This document shows, one piece after another, positions 12,601-27,600 of a DNA stretch of 64,000 bases. Source of the stretch: Apostichopus japonicus (lineage: Eukaryota > Echinodermata > Holothuroidea > Aspidochirotida > Stichopodidae). The notes beneath the pieces are model-generated. The model was not told the origin of the DNA and ran no database searches. It saw only the letters and a list, made by a program, of their open reading frames with translations. Each line of letters starts with the position of its first letter. Within the stretch, counting starts at the first letter, position 1. Made by a program: the position numbers and the translations under genes. Location: assembly GCF_037975245.1 (NCBI RefSeq), contig NC_092564.1, forward strand, positions 3,437,984 through 3,501,983, written 5' to 3'.

Positions 12601-15600
12601 AGAGTAGAGTGATTGTACTATCTTATGGATATGACATTGAATAGTATAAATGTATGCAACTGGGCTTAATGGTACCTCCTCAAACAAACTTTTATGTTAT
12701 TTGGCATCCCTCATTTCTCCTCCTCATGTCCTTCCTGTCTGAACAGCCCTCACCTCCTCTCACAACCCTAAGCATCCAGACTTTAACAATGCACTTATAA
12801 AAAGTCACTTTATGATTCTTATATTGCTTCATCACCCCTCTCCCCTCCCCTTTGCTCCACTTCACCTTGCTTTCCCTTTCCTCCTCCTCCTCCTCCTCCT
12901 CCTCCTCCTCCTCCTCCTCCTCCTCCTCCTCCACCACCCCCCCACCTCTCCCTCCTCACCCCTTTCCCTCCTTCAATTCAGTTGTTAATCCATTCTTTGA
13001 CCTTCCTACCTCAGAGGTACAATGTCACAGAGGAGATGACCAGCCAGTGAATATAGATCTTTGTCTGAAGTATGGCCCCATCCAACCACCGACTACTAAA
13101 CCCTGTAACATACCCTGTGAGGATGATTGCCAGTTTAATCCATGGTCCCTTTGGAGCCAGTGTCTCAACTGTGACTCTACACAGACTAGAACCAGAACTC
13201 TACATGGTAAAGTTTAAAATATCCTTTTTTTCTTTCAGAAAAGGCATCTCTCACTCAGTTGCAAAATATTCCATATTTATTTTTTCAGTTACTCATTTAT
13301 TCATATACATTTATTCATTTATTCATACTTGAATCCAGGTTTTACTGCCATGTTGAAATAGTAGCTCAATAAGTCTATATGTTTATGCTAATCTGTCGGT
13401 ACATCAAACAGGGTTCTTACGAAGCTCTTAAATTTAGAGATGGAAAAAGACTACATTGAACTAATTGAGTTGGTACATACTACTACAAAATAAGAACTGT
13501 TTCACACCAGGTGGTCCAACGAAAAAGGCAACAACATTCACACCATTACGAGACAATAGCTTACAATGAGAGAATTTTTTTAATTGCAAAATGGATATTA
13601 CAATAGATATTACATTGTTAGTCTTTGCACAGAGGTAAAAAGAATAGAAAATGCTAGTAACATCATACCGAGACTTGACAAAGTTTGGAAAATGCATGGT
13701 TGATGATTAGTCGGACCAACTTCCCTGGTGTTAAAGTTACCACCTGTGATGGTACTAGACCTGTGTAGAATCTGAAAAATTAATTGGTGAGAGTAGGAAT
13801 GGCCTTAGCCCCTCCCCCTGCCAACCTTCACCTGACTGGTGTTAGGGGGCCCTGACATTTATCTGCTGAAGTGTAGAAATTCCTAGTCGTCGCAAAAATT
13901 ACTGAACTTTCTTTATTCAGGTCAGAGCTGCACACTGTGATAGGATATGTGTGAAATTTACAGCTGGCCAATTTCAATATTTTGTTATAACCATTCATAA
14001 ATATTTTTGGTTTTGACTGTTATGACATTCAGTTTTTATGTTCTTTCTTTATGATACTATAAGAAACATATTTTACCTGCGAAGGTTTCTGCTTGCTGTA
14101 TGACAAAGAAAAAATAAATATAAGACAAAAGTGACGAAATCAGAGTAAAATTTGATTTAGTAGGCGAGTCATAAATTTTCCCAAGCTCTTGCCCGCAAGC
14201 AAGTGAATTTAACATTTGTACATGATATATATGTATAGTTACTACTAGCATAGAGAGAAACAATCAATCACTTAACACAGTAATAGCATACAGTGTTTCA
14301 TGTGATATCCTCTTCAAAGAAAATTGATATGTTGAGTTGATGTCTATGTATACGTATATGGAAATGTGGAGAGGCAAGGTTACACTTTGCAATAAAAAAA
14401 AATGATTATAAGAAAATATATATAACTCAATATGAAAACGATTTATGTATTTATTTAATTTTTTTTTAAATTTTGTTATTTATGTTAATGTATCATCATA
14501 AAGCCATAGTTTCATTTTCTCAGATTCCCTTATAAACAAAGACAAAGCTTGTAAAAAAAAGGAAGTCTACCCCCCCCCAAAACAAAAATAAATGAAAGAA
14601 GAAAGGGTTATATAATGTAATAAAGGAAGAAAGAAAGAAATGGCAAAGAGTAGATTATGGACAACTAAGGATAAGAAGAGATATGGTTTTAAGAAAATTG
14701 ACAAAATTAACTTACCTTAATCAGTATAAGACAATAGGACAGCATAGGCAAATGTAATTAATGTGACTAAATTAAAATAGGGTTATTTTAAGTTAAAATA
14801 TAAAGAATGTTGCACTGTAACTGTCACACATAAAATATTATACTACAACTGTACGTAGAGATGGAACACAACAAAACATTTCAGTTCAATCTTGTTTAAG
14901 CTGTTCATCATATTATCAGTGTTTGGCCAAGTCATATTGCCTTTGTTGTTTCCTTATGTAGGTTGACACCATTTTCGCCCCTTTTCTCTCGGTAGTTGCC
15001 AGCAGACAGAATAAGAAGTGCACTAACAAGGTTCTCTACCCAACCACCCAATACATGATGTGCACTTGCCCGGTCTATCGCCCTCGTTTTATAGGCAGTC
15101 AGTCGGAGTGCATCATCAGCGAGTTGGATGAATCGTTAGAGACGGGCGTCTCCGGGATGGAGATGGATTGTGGACGTGGCTACCAGTATCAAGCGGTCCA
15201 ATGCATGGATGGTAATGATGTGGTTGTACCTTTGTCATTCTGCGGTGAAGATGCAGGTAAGGGACCCTTCGTTGAAATTCTTGAGTAAGTCTGCACATAG
15301 GCTTACCGTCAGGCTGCACGGTCTACATTACAAATTAACTCACATCGGATGTGGCTCCTCATTTGCAAGTAAATAATGTAACATCTTTTAAGATATGCAC
15401 AAAAAATTGGGCATCAAAATATCAGATAGTTTGCTTTAATTTCAAATGGAATTATTTTGTTTGGCAATATAAATAGATTGATAAGATTTTTTTTCACATT
15501 CTTCATGTAAGCACTTGTCTTGAACAGTTTGGTAGGTTTGCACTTAACATGATGGGAGTATGTGCTATTCAAACTGATTAACACATGCTATGTACAGGTG

Positions 15601-18600
15601 GATGGACTGAAACTAGTTATATCATATAGAATCAAGATTTGCTATGAATCTGTTTCATTCTGAAGCCATCAAGTAAAGACAGTTCAGTCTTGTTTATGTA
15701 GGGTATGTATAACAAATGCATCCTTCTTGTATTGTGTAGGATCATGAATATGAACATTCAAATAATGCTAATTTGTCTTTACTATAGCCTTTAAAGGCAT
15801 TGAAGACTCGCCCCAAACCGCGTGCGGCCATCTGAAAAAGTTAACTTTCTGTGGCTTGCAAGTGAAGTTTTGTTCGTGTCGCTACAAAATGCAGACAGTA
15901 CAGTAATGAAGCGTGATACCTTGTTATCTTTAGCTTGACCGGAGATGTCCATCGCTGTTTTGTTTGTACACTGTGCTGTGGGTATTGACCGCAGCTGTAT
16001 GTACTGACTGTACACTAGTGTCTAATTACCGATGGTAGCAAGCTGTGTGTGTATTTCTGGGATCGATGGTGGTTTCTAACACTTCTGTTACACTTCATTC
16101 GAAACTAGGTCAGATTACCGGCATTGGACGTTTCTTTTTGCGCGAGTCTTCACACCCTTTAAACAGTCAATAATAAAACAGTCAATGTCACTTTCTATCT
16201 CTATCTGTTTTTTTACACCTCCAAACCTTAACACGATCTCTATTTTATTTGTGTTTGTTCCTTTGTACTCATCACTTCTCTCACTGCTTCCCATATTTAT
16301 ACTCCAACCGCAATCCCATCAAATGTTCCCCCATGCTCATTTATGTTTTTACAGCTGTCAAGAAGCAACCCTGTGGTTTGCCCTGTCCGACTGACTGCCA
16401 GATAAGCGAGTGGTCACCATGGAGTCCCTGCGAATCAGATAATGGAACCAAACAGGGTCGTCAGACCAGGAGAAGGGAACTGATGCCTCCTCAGTTTGGA
16501 GGGCGTCCTTGCCCCTTAGAAACTGGTGACTCATTGTTCGAGGTATAGTTCATGCTGTTCATTCTAGTAGAAGTTACTATTGAAGGTTTAGATTTCTAGA
16601 GTTTGTCTCGTCCAGATAGGTAAAATCCTCAACATGTGCAATCACTACCCTCCCCCCCCAAAAAAAATAAAAAAATAACTAGGGTTATATTAGCAAGTCT
16701 GCTAAATCAAGCCTGGATTGACCTTTTAATTGGATGACATTTGGATCAAGTTTCTGCATTAATGAAATGAAACTCTATGGGATTAATACAGTATGTAGTT
16801 TTATGTAATCTCCCTTAGCCTAGACAGCATAAAAAAGTTGTGAATTTAATTAACAATCTCTTTATGAGTCACTTCAAAGGTCAAAAGGTTCCCTAGGGTG
16901 GCTATCTCCATGGAGATCTTTTTGAAAACTTGTTCAGCTATATTCACCTTATGAAATTTTGTCCTAAAATCAAAATTGCAAAACTGCTACTGTATAAAAA
17001 ATTGAGCATTAGGCCATCCTATCAATTCGTTATTAAGCTTAATGCTAACTACTGTAAGTCTGTATATAACATTCCACAGCAGCTGCAATGCACATTTTGT
17101 GTAATGATTTTTCATGGCTTAACAGTTAAAAAAAAATTACAGAAATACACGCATGGAAATACTCTTCACATCTGATTCGTCATGGTTCTATTTAGCTTCA
17201 GAAGTGTTTTTATAACTCTTTTGTGTATCAGAATCTATAGGTAAACTTTGAAGAATATGTTAGGTTATATTTGGATGGGATTGATTAGTTTGATTAGTAA
17301 ACATGTACCTCCTTACCCCCCCCCCCCCTCCCACCACCCTCTTCAATACATGCAATGCTTCCAGGTAAGGGTTTGAGCTTTCAGCAACTAAATTTAAATA
17401 AACACAGCTCCATGGAGGCTTTGTTTAATCAACTCACACATTTGATCAAACACCAACAGATTTCTAGAAAATTTTTGGTTTGTTTGTTTGTATGTGTGCG
17501 TGCGCGTGTTGTGTATGTATTTTTTAAATTTATCTTGCCTCAATAACTGCTGACTCTTTTGTATGTGAACTGCTACATCATCTAAATTTTGGATTACTCA
17601 AATTAAAATTTACCTGTTATGGCAGTCTTTCAACATATACCTTAACCATGGAAGTCCTTTGCGATATTTTCACCTCTGCAGTTTTTAACAATCTTTTCAT
17701 ATCTTGAAATTTGATGATTGTGAGTACCAATAAAATAATTCGATCATTCCTAAAGAAAGAATATCTCTAGGGGAGGGAGTCCACTTTAAATTATCACCAG
17801 ATTATAGGGTCCCTCGGTCCACAATTTAGAATCAATTAATGTCACTTTGAAATTAAACGTAATGAAGTTAAATAATTAACGTTTGCTCTTCCACCTAAAG
17901 AATTTTGAAAGAAGAAATATTGGAAGCTTTTCTAACCTCTTTGATACATGAACAGTAATTATTGAATTAGCCAATATAATAATGTGTCACTCACCCAAAT
18001 GTTAGTGGGAAGAATTTACTTTCTCAGATTTCCTTGAAATGAAGTCATGTCATTGAGGATGAAGGTTTATAGTTACATAATCCTCCTCATCAATCAGTAT
18101 TTTGTGGAACACTTCATGAAGCGCCTTAAATTAAGAGAAAGGTTTTAAGTCAATGCATATTTTTCAAGAAGGTGTATACTCCACGTAATGAGGCTGCAGA
18201 TGTACTTTCTGGAATATTTGGCAGTTACACCTGCAAAATTGACAGTCAGTTTTCACAGATCAGAATCATCAGCAGTGGCGGAGCTAGGGGTATTGGTCAG
18301 GGGGGGCAAGAATGGTCTGTAGGGGTGCTTTCGACACTATCTAAGCGGAGCGCCACCACAGGTTGGCGCGGAGCGTACAGAAAATTTTTGAGTAAAGATA
18401 CTCCCTAGAACGCTGGAAATGACCCTTTCCGGGCCTTGCTAATTTGTAGATAAACGAAGAATAAATAGGTGTCGTCGCCAAATTACACCAACAAAATGTG
18501 ACAAATGTCAATAAGTAGATGAGAGCGCAATAAAAAGTCAATAATCGCGAATAAGTAAAAGTAGTAAAAAGCTGAAAAGGGCACCAGTAGTCCATTTGAG

Positions 18601-21600
18601 TCCGTCAGGGGGGCATCCGCCCCCCCTGACTGTATGGACGCTCCGCCACTGATCATCAACTGGCTGACAATATAGTTGACTGGTTACATTTATATCAAAT
18701 ATTTCAGATAATCATTATTGTGTGGAATTACTTGTGATGAAATCTTTGAGGTTTTAATTGATGTGCTAACTGAAATGATTTTGGTCAATTTTGACAGGTA
18801 CAGACGAGACCTTGCTGGACAAACTCAGATTATGACTTGGTGAGATGGCATGCAGGAGATTGGGGGGAATGTTTGGTCCGAAGCTTATCCCCAGGGGCGA
18901 GTCCGTGCGGTGTAGGAATGAGACAGAGAGTTGTCAGGTAAGTAATGACCTACACTGGTCCACATTTATCTAATTCAGAGATCCGTGTAGTGTAGTAATG
19001 AGCCAGAGAGATGTCAGGTAAGTAATAAGCTACGAAGGTCTACATTTATCTAATTCAGAGATCCGTGTAGTGTAGTAATGAGACAGAGAGATGTCAGGTA
19101 AGTAAGAACCTACGCAGGATCACAGACATTTATCTGACTAATTCAGAGATCCGTGTGGTGTAGGAATGAGACAGAGAGATGTCAGGTAAGTCATAACCTT
19201 CGCAGGTCCACATTAATCTAATTCAGAGATCCGTGTGAGGTAGTAATAAGACCGAGAGATGTCAGGTAAGTAAGAACCTACGCAGATCCACATTTATCTG
19301 ACTAGTTGAGAGATCCTATATTTATTGCAAAATTTTCCTCTGTCATGTTTTGTTACCATGTGCGCCCAAATGATAGGTGTTTTTCAACAGCCACCTGTGG
19401 TTTGTTAATTCCAACTCATAAATAATAATTTCTTCTACTGAATCGAAGAGATTTTTAAACAGGATGCATTATTTCCGCACTCTGCCCGCAACGGAACCGT
19501 CAGATAGTGTGAAACGTTAAAATCCATCTCAATCAGTCATGTTAATAGGAGGTAACTTGTCACTGGATATTTCTTCTACCTGAGAAAATAAATCTGTTGA
19601 CAAACTCTTCTACATACGTAGTAGGAATGACTGATGATAACATCATCTCACAGACATCTCGTGTTCAACAAGCTCTCTTGCCCAGGTAAATAAGTTTCTG
19701 ACAGGAATTGGGAATTTCTTGTTTACGAGCTAAATGAAGCAAAGGTAAGCGATAAGTGATATGGACAGTTCAAACCAAGCAGATCATTGGTGCCTCCGTC
19801 AGAAACGCCTTGTAAATTATGGCATTTCTTGTTTTCCCATCATTGGTGAGAAGTCATGTTCTGTTAAAACCCTGAAACCCCATCAGGTGTGAAAATTAAA
19901 TTATGTCGAGGTCTTTTAATGCAAAGAGAAATATGTTAGGTGATATAGGTTCGGTCTCTAATGGTTTGATTTGTTGGGAGTGCGTCATAAAATGCTCGCC
20001 TCTCGGGAGCAATAAGTAGTAAAAGGGATAATAAAGTCCAGAGTTTTTCAAGACAGCTGTGCATAATTAGAGCTCGTCAAATCCAGTACATTGGTCCAAC
20101 TCCAAGCTTCTTTAGCTTGTTCCAAGGTTGGAATACAAAACATTTGCTCTCTATACGTGTTATTTGGATGATTGCATTGTATAATAATCTGTCTTTGCAT
20201 AGATGGACAACACCAATAATTGCCTTTGTCTTTCTTTTAAGGTTAAAACAATTACATAACCTTAGAAAAGGATTCAAATATGAGATGGGATGTTAATACT
20301 TCACATTTGAATTCATCAAAAAATTAAACAGTGATTCGGTTAATACTGAGAGGTCCTAATTACAGTTTTGGTCCTGTATGACATTACAATCTATTGCACA
20401 ATTTACTTCATCCTGAATAAAAGTCAATAAGTTTAGCAATTGAACAAGCCATCAAGGTCGTAAGGAGGAGTATCTGTTCACTGGCTATGTCTTATAAACA
20501 TTCCTTACACTTGTCTTATCTCTTTAATATCATCCTTAAAGCAGCAAATTGGATTCCCAGCTTCCAGTGACATCAGAGTTTTTCCACATCATGTTGGATT
20601 ACATCTGCTTTAAATCAAATAGTAGGCTCTTGCATTTTGACCTGGGTTTATCATGACAGGCTTGGAATAGATCATTTTGTTAATAACTAATTCTGTCAGG
20701 GATCTAAAGCTGTCATCCTTGCAATTATGAACAACCCACCATCCCCACCCCCCTCTCATCCCCACCCCATAAACAGCCCAACCTTCCTTACAGTCATATT
20801 TCAGAGATTTGAATGGTATCATGGAACCATAAGTTTTTTAAGGTTTTGATCTTTCTTACTGTTTACAGCTGTCTGAAGATTGATGAAGGTGGTTTCACAA
20901 CAATTGCCAATTCCAGCTTATGTCCCTCTGAGTCTACCCCAGCTATTCGAGAAGTCTGTTCCAAACCTTGTTTTGGTCAGTGTGTGGTCAGCCAGTGGAC
21001 AGAGTGGTCTGCATGTCCAAAGGTACTGTAATTTTATAAATGAAAAAGTAATAAAAAATAGAAAACAGGCAGCTAAAACATGGTAAACTGCCGAGATTAT
21101 AAGGTTGATGAAACGTATCTGAAGTTCAATGATATAATGTATCATTGTGACCATCTTGAGAGCAAACAGAAGCAGTGGAGAGAGAGAGAGAGAGGAGAGG
21201 TGTGGAGAGAGGGAGCCGAATACTGTTATTATGTAATGAACTGATCAATGAGTAGTAGAACAAGAGTGGGTGAAAGCATCATGTCAGTAGTAAAACAGTA
21301 TAATAAATACATAATAAATATAATGCTTGATATAGCGCTATTCCAAATATGATCATAGCCCTTCACAACAAAAGAAAACAAAAACACAATGGCAGATACA
21401 TGGCAGACAATGAATACACAGTACAAATGCAAAGATCAAAATGACCCAAAATGACAAAAGGAGTAAACAGAATGTTGGATGTGAGTTAAGACACATAGCC
21501 CATGAATATTTTTCATTCACTTATTATATTAATTTATTACATTTTCATTTTCAATTCCTAGCTGTGTTCCCAATCACAGAATAAAAAAAACAGAAAAAAA

Positions 21601-24600
21601 AACATGACACCAAAGGAGATGCAATTTTCACCATTGACTAAATTCCATTTTGTCTCTTTTTGTCGATGAAAGTGACTTAGATTTTTAATATCTACATATT
21701 TTGTTCCCTTCTGCCAGAATTGTTCCTCGCTCTTCTTCAGGAAGAGATACAGGGACATTCTGCGCCATGCATCTCAGGACATCGAAGACTGCCCTTACCT
21801 GACGGAATCTCAACCCTGCAGGATCAACCTGAACTGCTTCCAGTATTTCTGGAATGCCTCCGGTTGGAGCAGTTGCATGCTGGGAGAAAACGCTGAATGC
21901 GGCCACGGCAGGAAGACCAGACTGCTGACCTGTGCTTCGGTCACAGGAGCTCTAGTGGACAACCAGCTCTGCAAAAAGGTGACCATTGCTAAGCAAACAA
22001 AATGATTAAAGGAGAAGACGAAAATTAATGTCTATATAATATGATAATAATTATTGTTATTGATCAAGACTTGCAGAAGAATAATTGTGATATGAATTTG
22101 TAATATTTGAGCAGTTTGTAGAGTTGTGAAGAGTGTATTACTAGCAGTGTTTTAATACATGAATAGGAAATAGTTTCATTGAGGAAGGTCTGTCATTTTC
22201 TTTCCACCCACCCACCTCCCACCACCCCCTCACAACCTCCCACCTCTTTACCTCCACTCCTTTTTAAAAATAAACGGCAACAGATATGGTAATTTGTTGT
22301 ACTATTGGTGTATGAAATGTGTTCTCTTGTCAACATCTTTCCGGAATTCCATTTTGGTTTATGGAAAAAATTAACCTCCGAACCTCACCATGGGCCCAGA
22401 TGAGTGAATATGCTTCCTGCTCAATGCAGTATAGTTTAGCTCATTATCAATAGGTGTACACAATCTGCAAGTAGAAATTGGTGACATCACAATGTCTCGA
22501 ATCCTTAGTATGGATATTCATGGAAATAATTACTTGTTGTTGATATTTCTAGAGTTTGGAATACGCAGATTGTGCATGGTATGATCATTAATTCTTTGAT
22601 TAATTTTTGCAGCTAAAGCTAAATGAAATTGAAGATTTCATTTCAGCATTTGATATTTCTTCCTTCCTTCCCAAGCAGTTTGCTTTCAATGCCATGCCAG
22701 AGATCACCAATGTCTGCTCTGTTGAGTGTCCATTGGACTGTAAGATGTCCGTATGGTCAGAATGGTCAACCTGTCCCCAGACCTGCGGAACACATCGTAA
22801 GAAACAAACAGTTATTTTGTTATAGTTTATCCACTGAATGACATACATTTAAAGGGTGCTGCATGATAATGTACAAGTAAGATCATATTTCAGTTTAATT
22901 CTGTGCATTATGGTTTACTATCAGTTCATATATGAAACAATTTAATACAATTAATCATGTACATACTACAAAGAAACAACCTCTGATATACTCTTTACTT
23001 ATTTAGTTATACCAGATGGTTCACCAAAAATTACCAATAAAATATTTCAGAAACTTCCATGTTGTGCAATAGGAGAGAGAGTTAATATAAGAAACAGTGT
23101 CCTAACTTGGGCTATTATCTCTGAAACTAAATCAACAAAGACACAGAATAGCATTATAGTGTATGAATAATGAACCATGATAGATTGTACAAGTCACTCA
23201 TATTCTATTGTTAGGGTAATACAATGGACCTTTGCTGTCAGTGAAACAGAGAACAATGTGTGTACTCTGAGGCCTTATAAGCATGATATATTAACAATTG
23301 AGGCTTCAGGGTACTAGATTCCTAAACAATACAGCTACTTACATCATCAAAATCTTGAGGCATTCTGTTCGATCCTTTAATAATACCAAGAGGCAGAATT
23401 TTCATCATCTTCACCGCAATAACATGATTTTTCAGGTTTGCAGACACGCTCAAGAACCATCATACAAAATCCAAATGAACGGGGGCGCCCTTGCCCATCA
23501 TCTCTAGTCCAGTCCAGGCCCTGTGAAGCTGTGCCTTGCTATACCTTCCGCCATTCAGACTGGGGGCCGTGCACAGCTCAGGTAATATGGTTTATTACAT
23601 TTTTATTGTCCTTTCTTTTATTCCATTTAACAAGACAAGGAAAACAATTTACAGATACATTATACAGTTCTGCATATCATTAATTATTATTCCAGTGTCC
23701 AACGTCTGTTGCCTTTCCACTGGTATAGGTTCTATAACTATGTAAATTGAGCTTTGCTATACCTTTGTTATTCTCTACCCCAAGTTACTGGGCTGGCTTG
23801 TCCTCTGATATTGCTTTGACAACTTCTATTCCCCACAGAGTGAGTTATTAAAGTGTAACGATAATCCTTTCCTTGTCCAGGGTAAAAGGACGAATGTAGA
23901 AGTCTTGCAATTTTAACCCGATAATGTTTTCTGGTTCATGTTGACAGGGTGAATGTGGAAGTGGTCTCCGCCACCGTAATGTGACATGTCACCAGCCAGA
24001 GGGCCAACAGGTGGACTTTGATTTGTGTCTTAAATTCCGCAGTTCTTTATACCACAGCAATATGAACATTTCTCAGAGGGGACATGAGCTCTTACAAGTA
24101 AGTATTGCAACTACCTAGCTCTCTACTGCAGCTGCATAGTAATAATGACACTACTACAGGCTGCTACCCCCCCCCCCCTAGCAGCTTCATACTAGTAGGG
24201 GCACTACTACAGACTTCCACCCCCCCTTCAGCAGCTTCATACTAATAGTGACACTACTATACTACAGACTGCTACCCCCCCCCCCCTACAGCAGCTTCAT
24301 ACTAGGATTGACACTACTACAGACCGTTACCCCTCTATGGCACCCAAACACCCCAGTCATAAGCAAAACAGAGGATTCCTGACCAGACTCAGTTGCAATT
24401 GGTATTAGATGACAGTTAACTTAAGTAATAACATGAAAAAAATAGAAGAAAAGGGAAAAGAAACACAAAAAAGCAATAAGATTGGTGTATATTACTCATT
24501 TGTGGAACCCGGTTTAGATGTTGTTGCTGCTGGTTATTAAAATATCCTAGTGGTCAATTCAGGAGGAATCAGTTTGCCAAGTATTAACAACACCGTCCTT

Positions 24601-27600
24601 ATAAATCTCTATTGAAATTTTACTATTTTACAGGGAAAAGCAATGGAGATATTTTACTGTTGGTGTATCTGTCAAGGTTCTCCAGCTGTATGTAACATCC
24701 ATGCAGCTGTATCTTTGACATGCATGCTTTTTGGAATTGAATGAAATCATTTATTTTTAAGCATATTTTACTACAATCCTCCTTGACAGATGAAGTCTGT
24801 TATATTTTGATAGTTAATGCTATTCTTTAGACTGACACAGACTTAGGTAGGTACTGCAGTAGATGACTTTTGCTTTATATTGAACAATCTATGATTGTTT
24901 GAATTTTTCAGACCGTAGAAGAATGTCAGGTTCCCTGCCCTGGGGAGTGTCAGAGAGGGGACTGGAGCCAGTGGAGTGACTGTAACATACATTGTTCTGA
25001 TGGTAGACATTTAGGTGAATATCTCATATTCTTTTTCTTTCTTTTTTTAGCCAGCTATATGTTAATTGAACATATGGCGTGTCATTAATGTATAATGAAT
25101 GACATATTTTTGTTATCTTATTCTAACATTCTCTGTGGAAAGTTAGATATTTGCTTACAAACATGCACTGATTTCAGACGTTTCAAATGACACATTTCAT
25201 ATCTTGTTTTGGTGTTCTCTGTGTGTTAAATTATACAGCTTTCATGCTCTGTGCTGGTCATAACTCATTATGCTGCCATGAGGTGGAACTAAGTGCCTAC
25301 ACCTTCCCTAGCTTTGGACTGGTTTGTTGAGGACTGTAAAACAAGCAACTTGTTATAAATGAATTTCACATCTTTGACTAATAAATTTCACCCATTTATG
25401 GAAAATTTTAAATGAGATATCTGTGCAAACAAAGTTAGTCTCCTAAGATATCAGTTGAGAAGTTATTGTCATAAGCTATCATCCTGTAATTAAAATATAT
25501 TCCTTAAAATGTTTCAGACACACAGGGTACTCAGGTTCGTTCTCGTGCCTCCTTGACCCTGAGAGAAGACTGCCCAGGTGACGAGGTGGAGACCAGGAGC
25601 TGCCGAGGTGAGATTTTACGTCATCTATCATGAATGAAATTATGTAATCATAAACACATTTACTGACTTGGTGAGTTTATGTACCCAAAATATTGTCCAA
25701 TATTAGAATTTCTCTTCACAGATATCCTGAGGATGACAACTTGTCTCTAGAAATTGTCTCTAGAAATGTGTATTTGTGGCTTTCCATGCATTTAACACTT
25801 AAAGTAACATGCCAAGCATAAATAAAGCCATTAAGATTGTCATGTACATATGTGAATCAAATTCAGTCTTCAATCTTCAATCACATTTTGAATGCAACTC
25901 GTTGAATACAGACCAGGGAAATAATTTTCTACATTTTTAGACTTTTTTTTACGGCAAATGGTATGAAAGGTGGATAGTCTAGACGTAAGGCATATATGCC
26001 AACGAAGTGTGTGCAAAGGGTGTTGACAAAGTTGTTTCTTTTAGCAAAGAACAGAAGTTCATCAGGGTATGTTTAAGTAAGTTTGGGTGTGATACTCATA
26101 CAGTGTTATGCTGTTGTTGTATGCATGTGTTGAGAGGTGTTAGCTTATAACAATGCCCCACTCTTTTAATATAAATCCAAAAGATACAGATTAGTTCAAT
26201 TTTATATTGACCAGTTTGTTCCTTTTCTGTCTGATAACAGGAACTGTCTGCTATGAATTTACGTGGAAGACCGATGAATGGAACCTTGGTAGTCGCAACG
26301 TCTGGTGTGAACGATCGGACGGAATGGTTGTAACAGGTTAACTCACATTTAACTACATTTATGATTCATTTATTCCAGTGGTGTAACCAGACTTGTTCAT
26401 CTGGTGGGGGGTGGTTGGGGGTAGGGCTGAGGGGGCAAAGAGTTTGAGTGAGGGGGCAAGTTTCGGGCCCGCAACCAGTTCGGTCCTTTTAGGTACTTTT
26501 GCAATTTTTTCCCATTCCCAAACACTTGAAAACCATGGTGACGGTACTGTTATGAATGTTTCTTTACCCAAATTGAACAGTTTATTCCTGAGTTTCATCC
26601 ACTAAAAGGTTGAAGGGATATAGTCCAATTAAAAATATGAACTTGGTATATTGTGGAGAAAGTCATTGTGCATTGTCAGGATTCATCTTAGGAGGTGGGG
26701 TGGACTCAATTTATTGACCTGTTAACGAGAATGCTTAGCGCTATCTGCGTTGGGCCAGGGGCCAACCATAATGCCCCTGGATGCTGTATGATATGGTGGA
26801 CTTTAGAGGCTCCAGAACTTTCAAATTTTATACAATTGGCTGAGATTTTAGCCATTTGATATGATACTAAAGTGTTGAAACATACTGAATATGATATTGG
26901 TTGATATAATATTGATTAGTTGGGTATATTATTCAAGAAGGTGATAAATCACTCAAAATAGAAGCTAATTCTAGGGTGTCCTAGTCAAATGTTTAGCACT
27001 GTGGTAGAAGCCAGTAATACTGTACAAACAATACGATAGTGTAACTGTGTGATACCTTGAAGTGTACAGCCTATTGCAGTGTTGCCAGTTTTTCTGCATC
27101 ATAACTGATCCAATTTAGAGAATTTACCGGCCAAATCGAGTGAATAAAGCCCAGAATTTTTTTTAAAATTTCTGCCCCTGTATACATAGCCTACAATTTG
27201 ATAGTTGCATTCCTTTTCGATAGGGTGAATCTATGTGGGCTGTCAGAATAGATCGCTTTTCAAAGTTTGGGTTACAAAGGGCTTAAATATACCGCTTTAC
27301 CTATGAAATCTATTTTTAGTCATAAATGGGAATGAGATGTTCCAATTTCCCCACTTCTGAAACTTTGTGTGAGATCTTTTTTTTGGGGGGAGGGGGGCAG
27401 GGGGATTTGAGAGACATGCTTCATATTTCCACAGTGGTTTTTGGTCATAACATTGAGCTATCCATGACTTTGAATATCAAAAGCAAAGTCAAATCTTTTG
27501 GAAATAGGAATTCAGAAGAACAAGACTTTATGTTGAGAATGATCATAGTTTACTCTGGATCAAATTTTGTGACTTCATTTGTTAGGACGATCATAAATAT

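Noticed and set aside
12692-12937. Poly-glutamate open frame on the minus strand
   Set aside because: Arises from the CCT microsatellite in an intron.
16526-16530. Earlier donor ctg|gtgact for THSD7-like exon 9
   Set aside because: It would join exon 10 out of frame and meet a stop within a few codons. The donor at 16543 keeps the frame.
21685-21906. Antisense open frame of 73 codons
   Set aside because: Shadow of exon 12 of the THSD7-like gene on the other strand; no independent signal.
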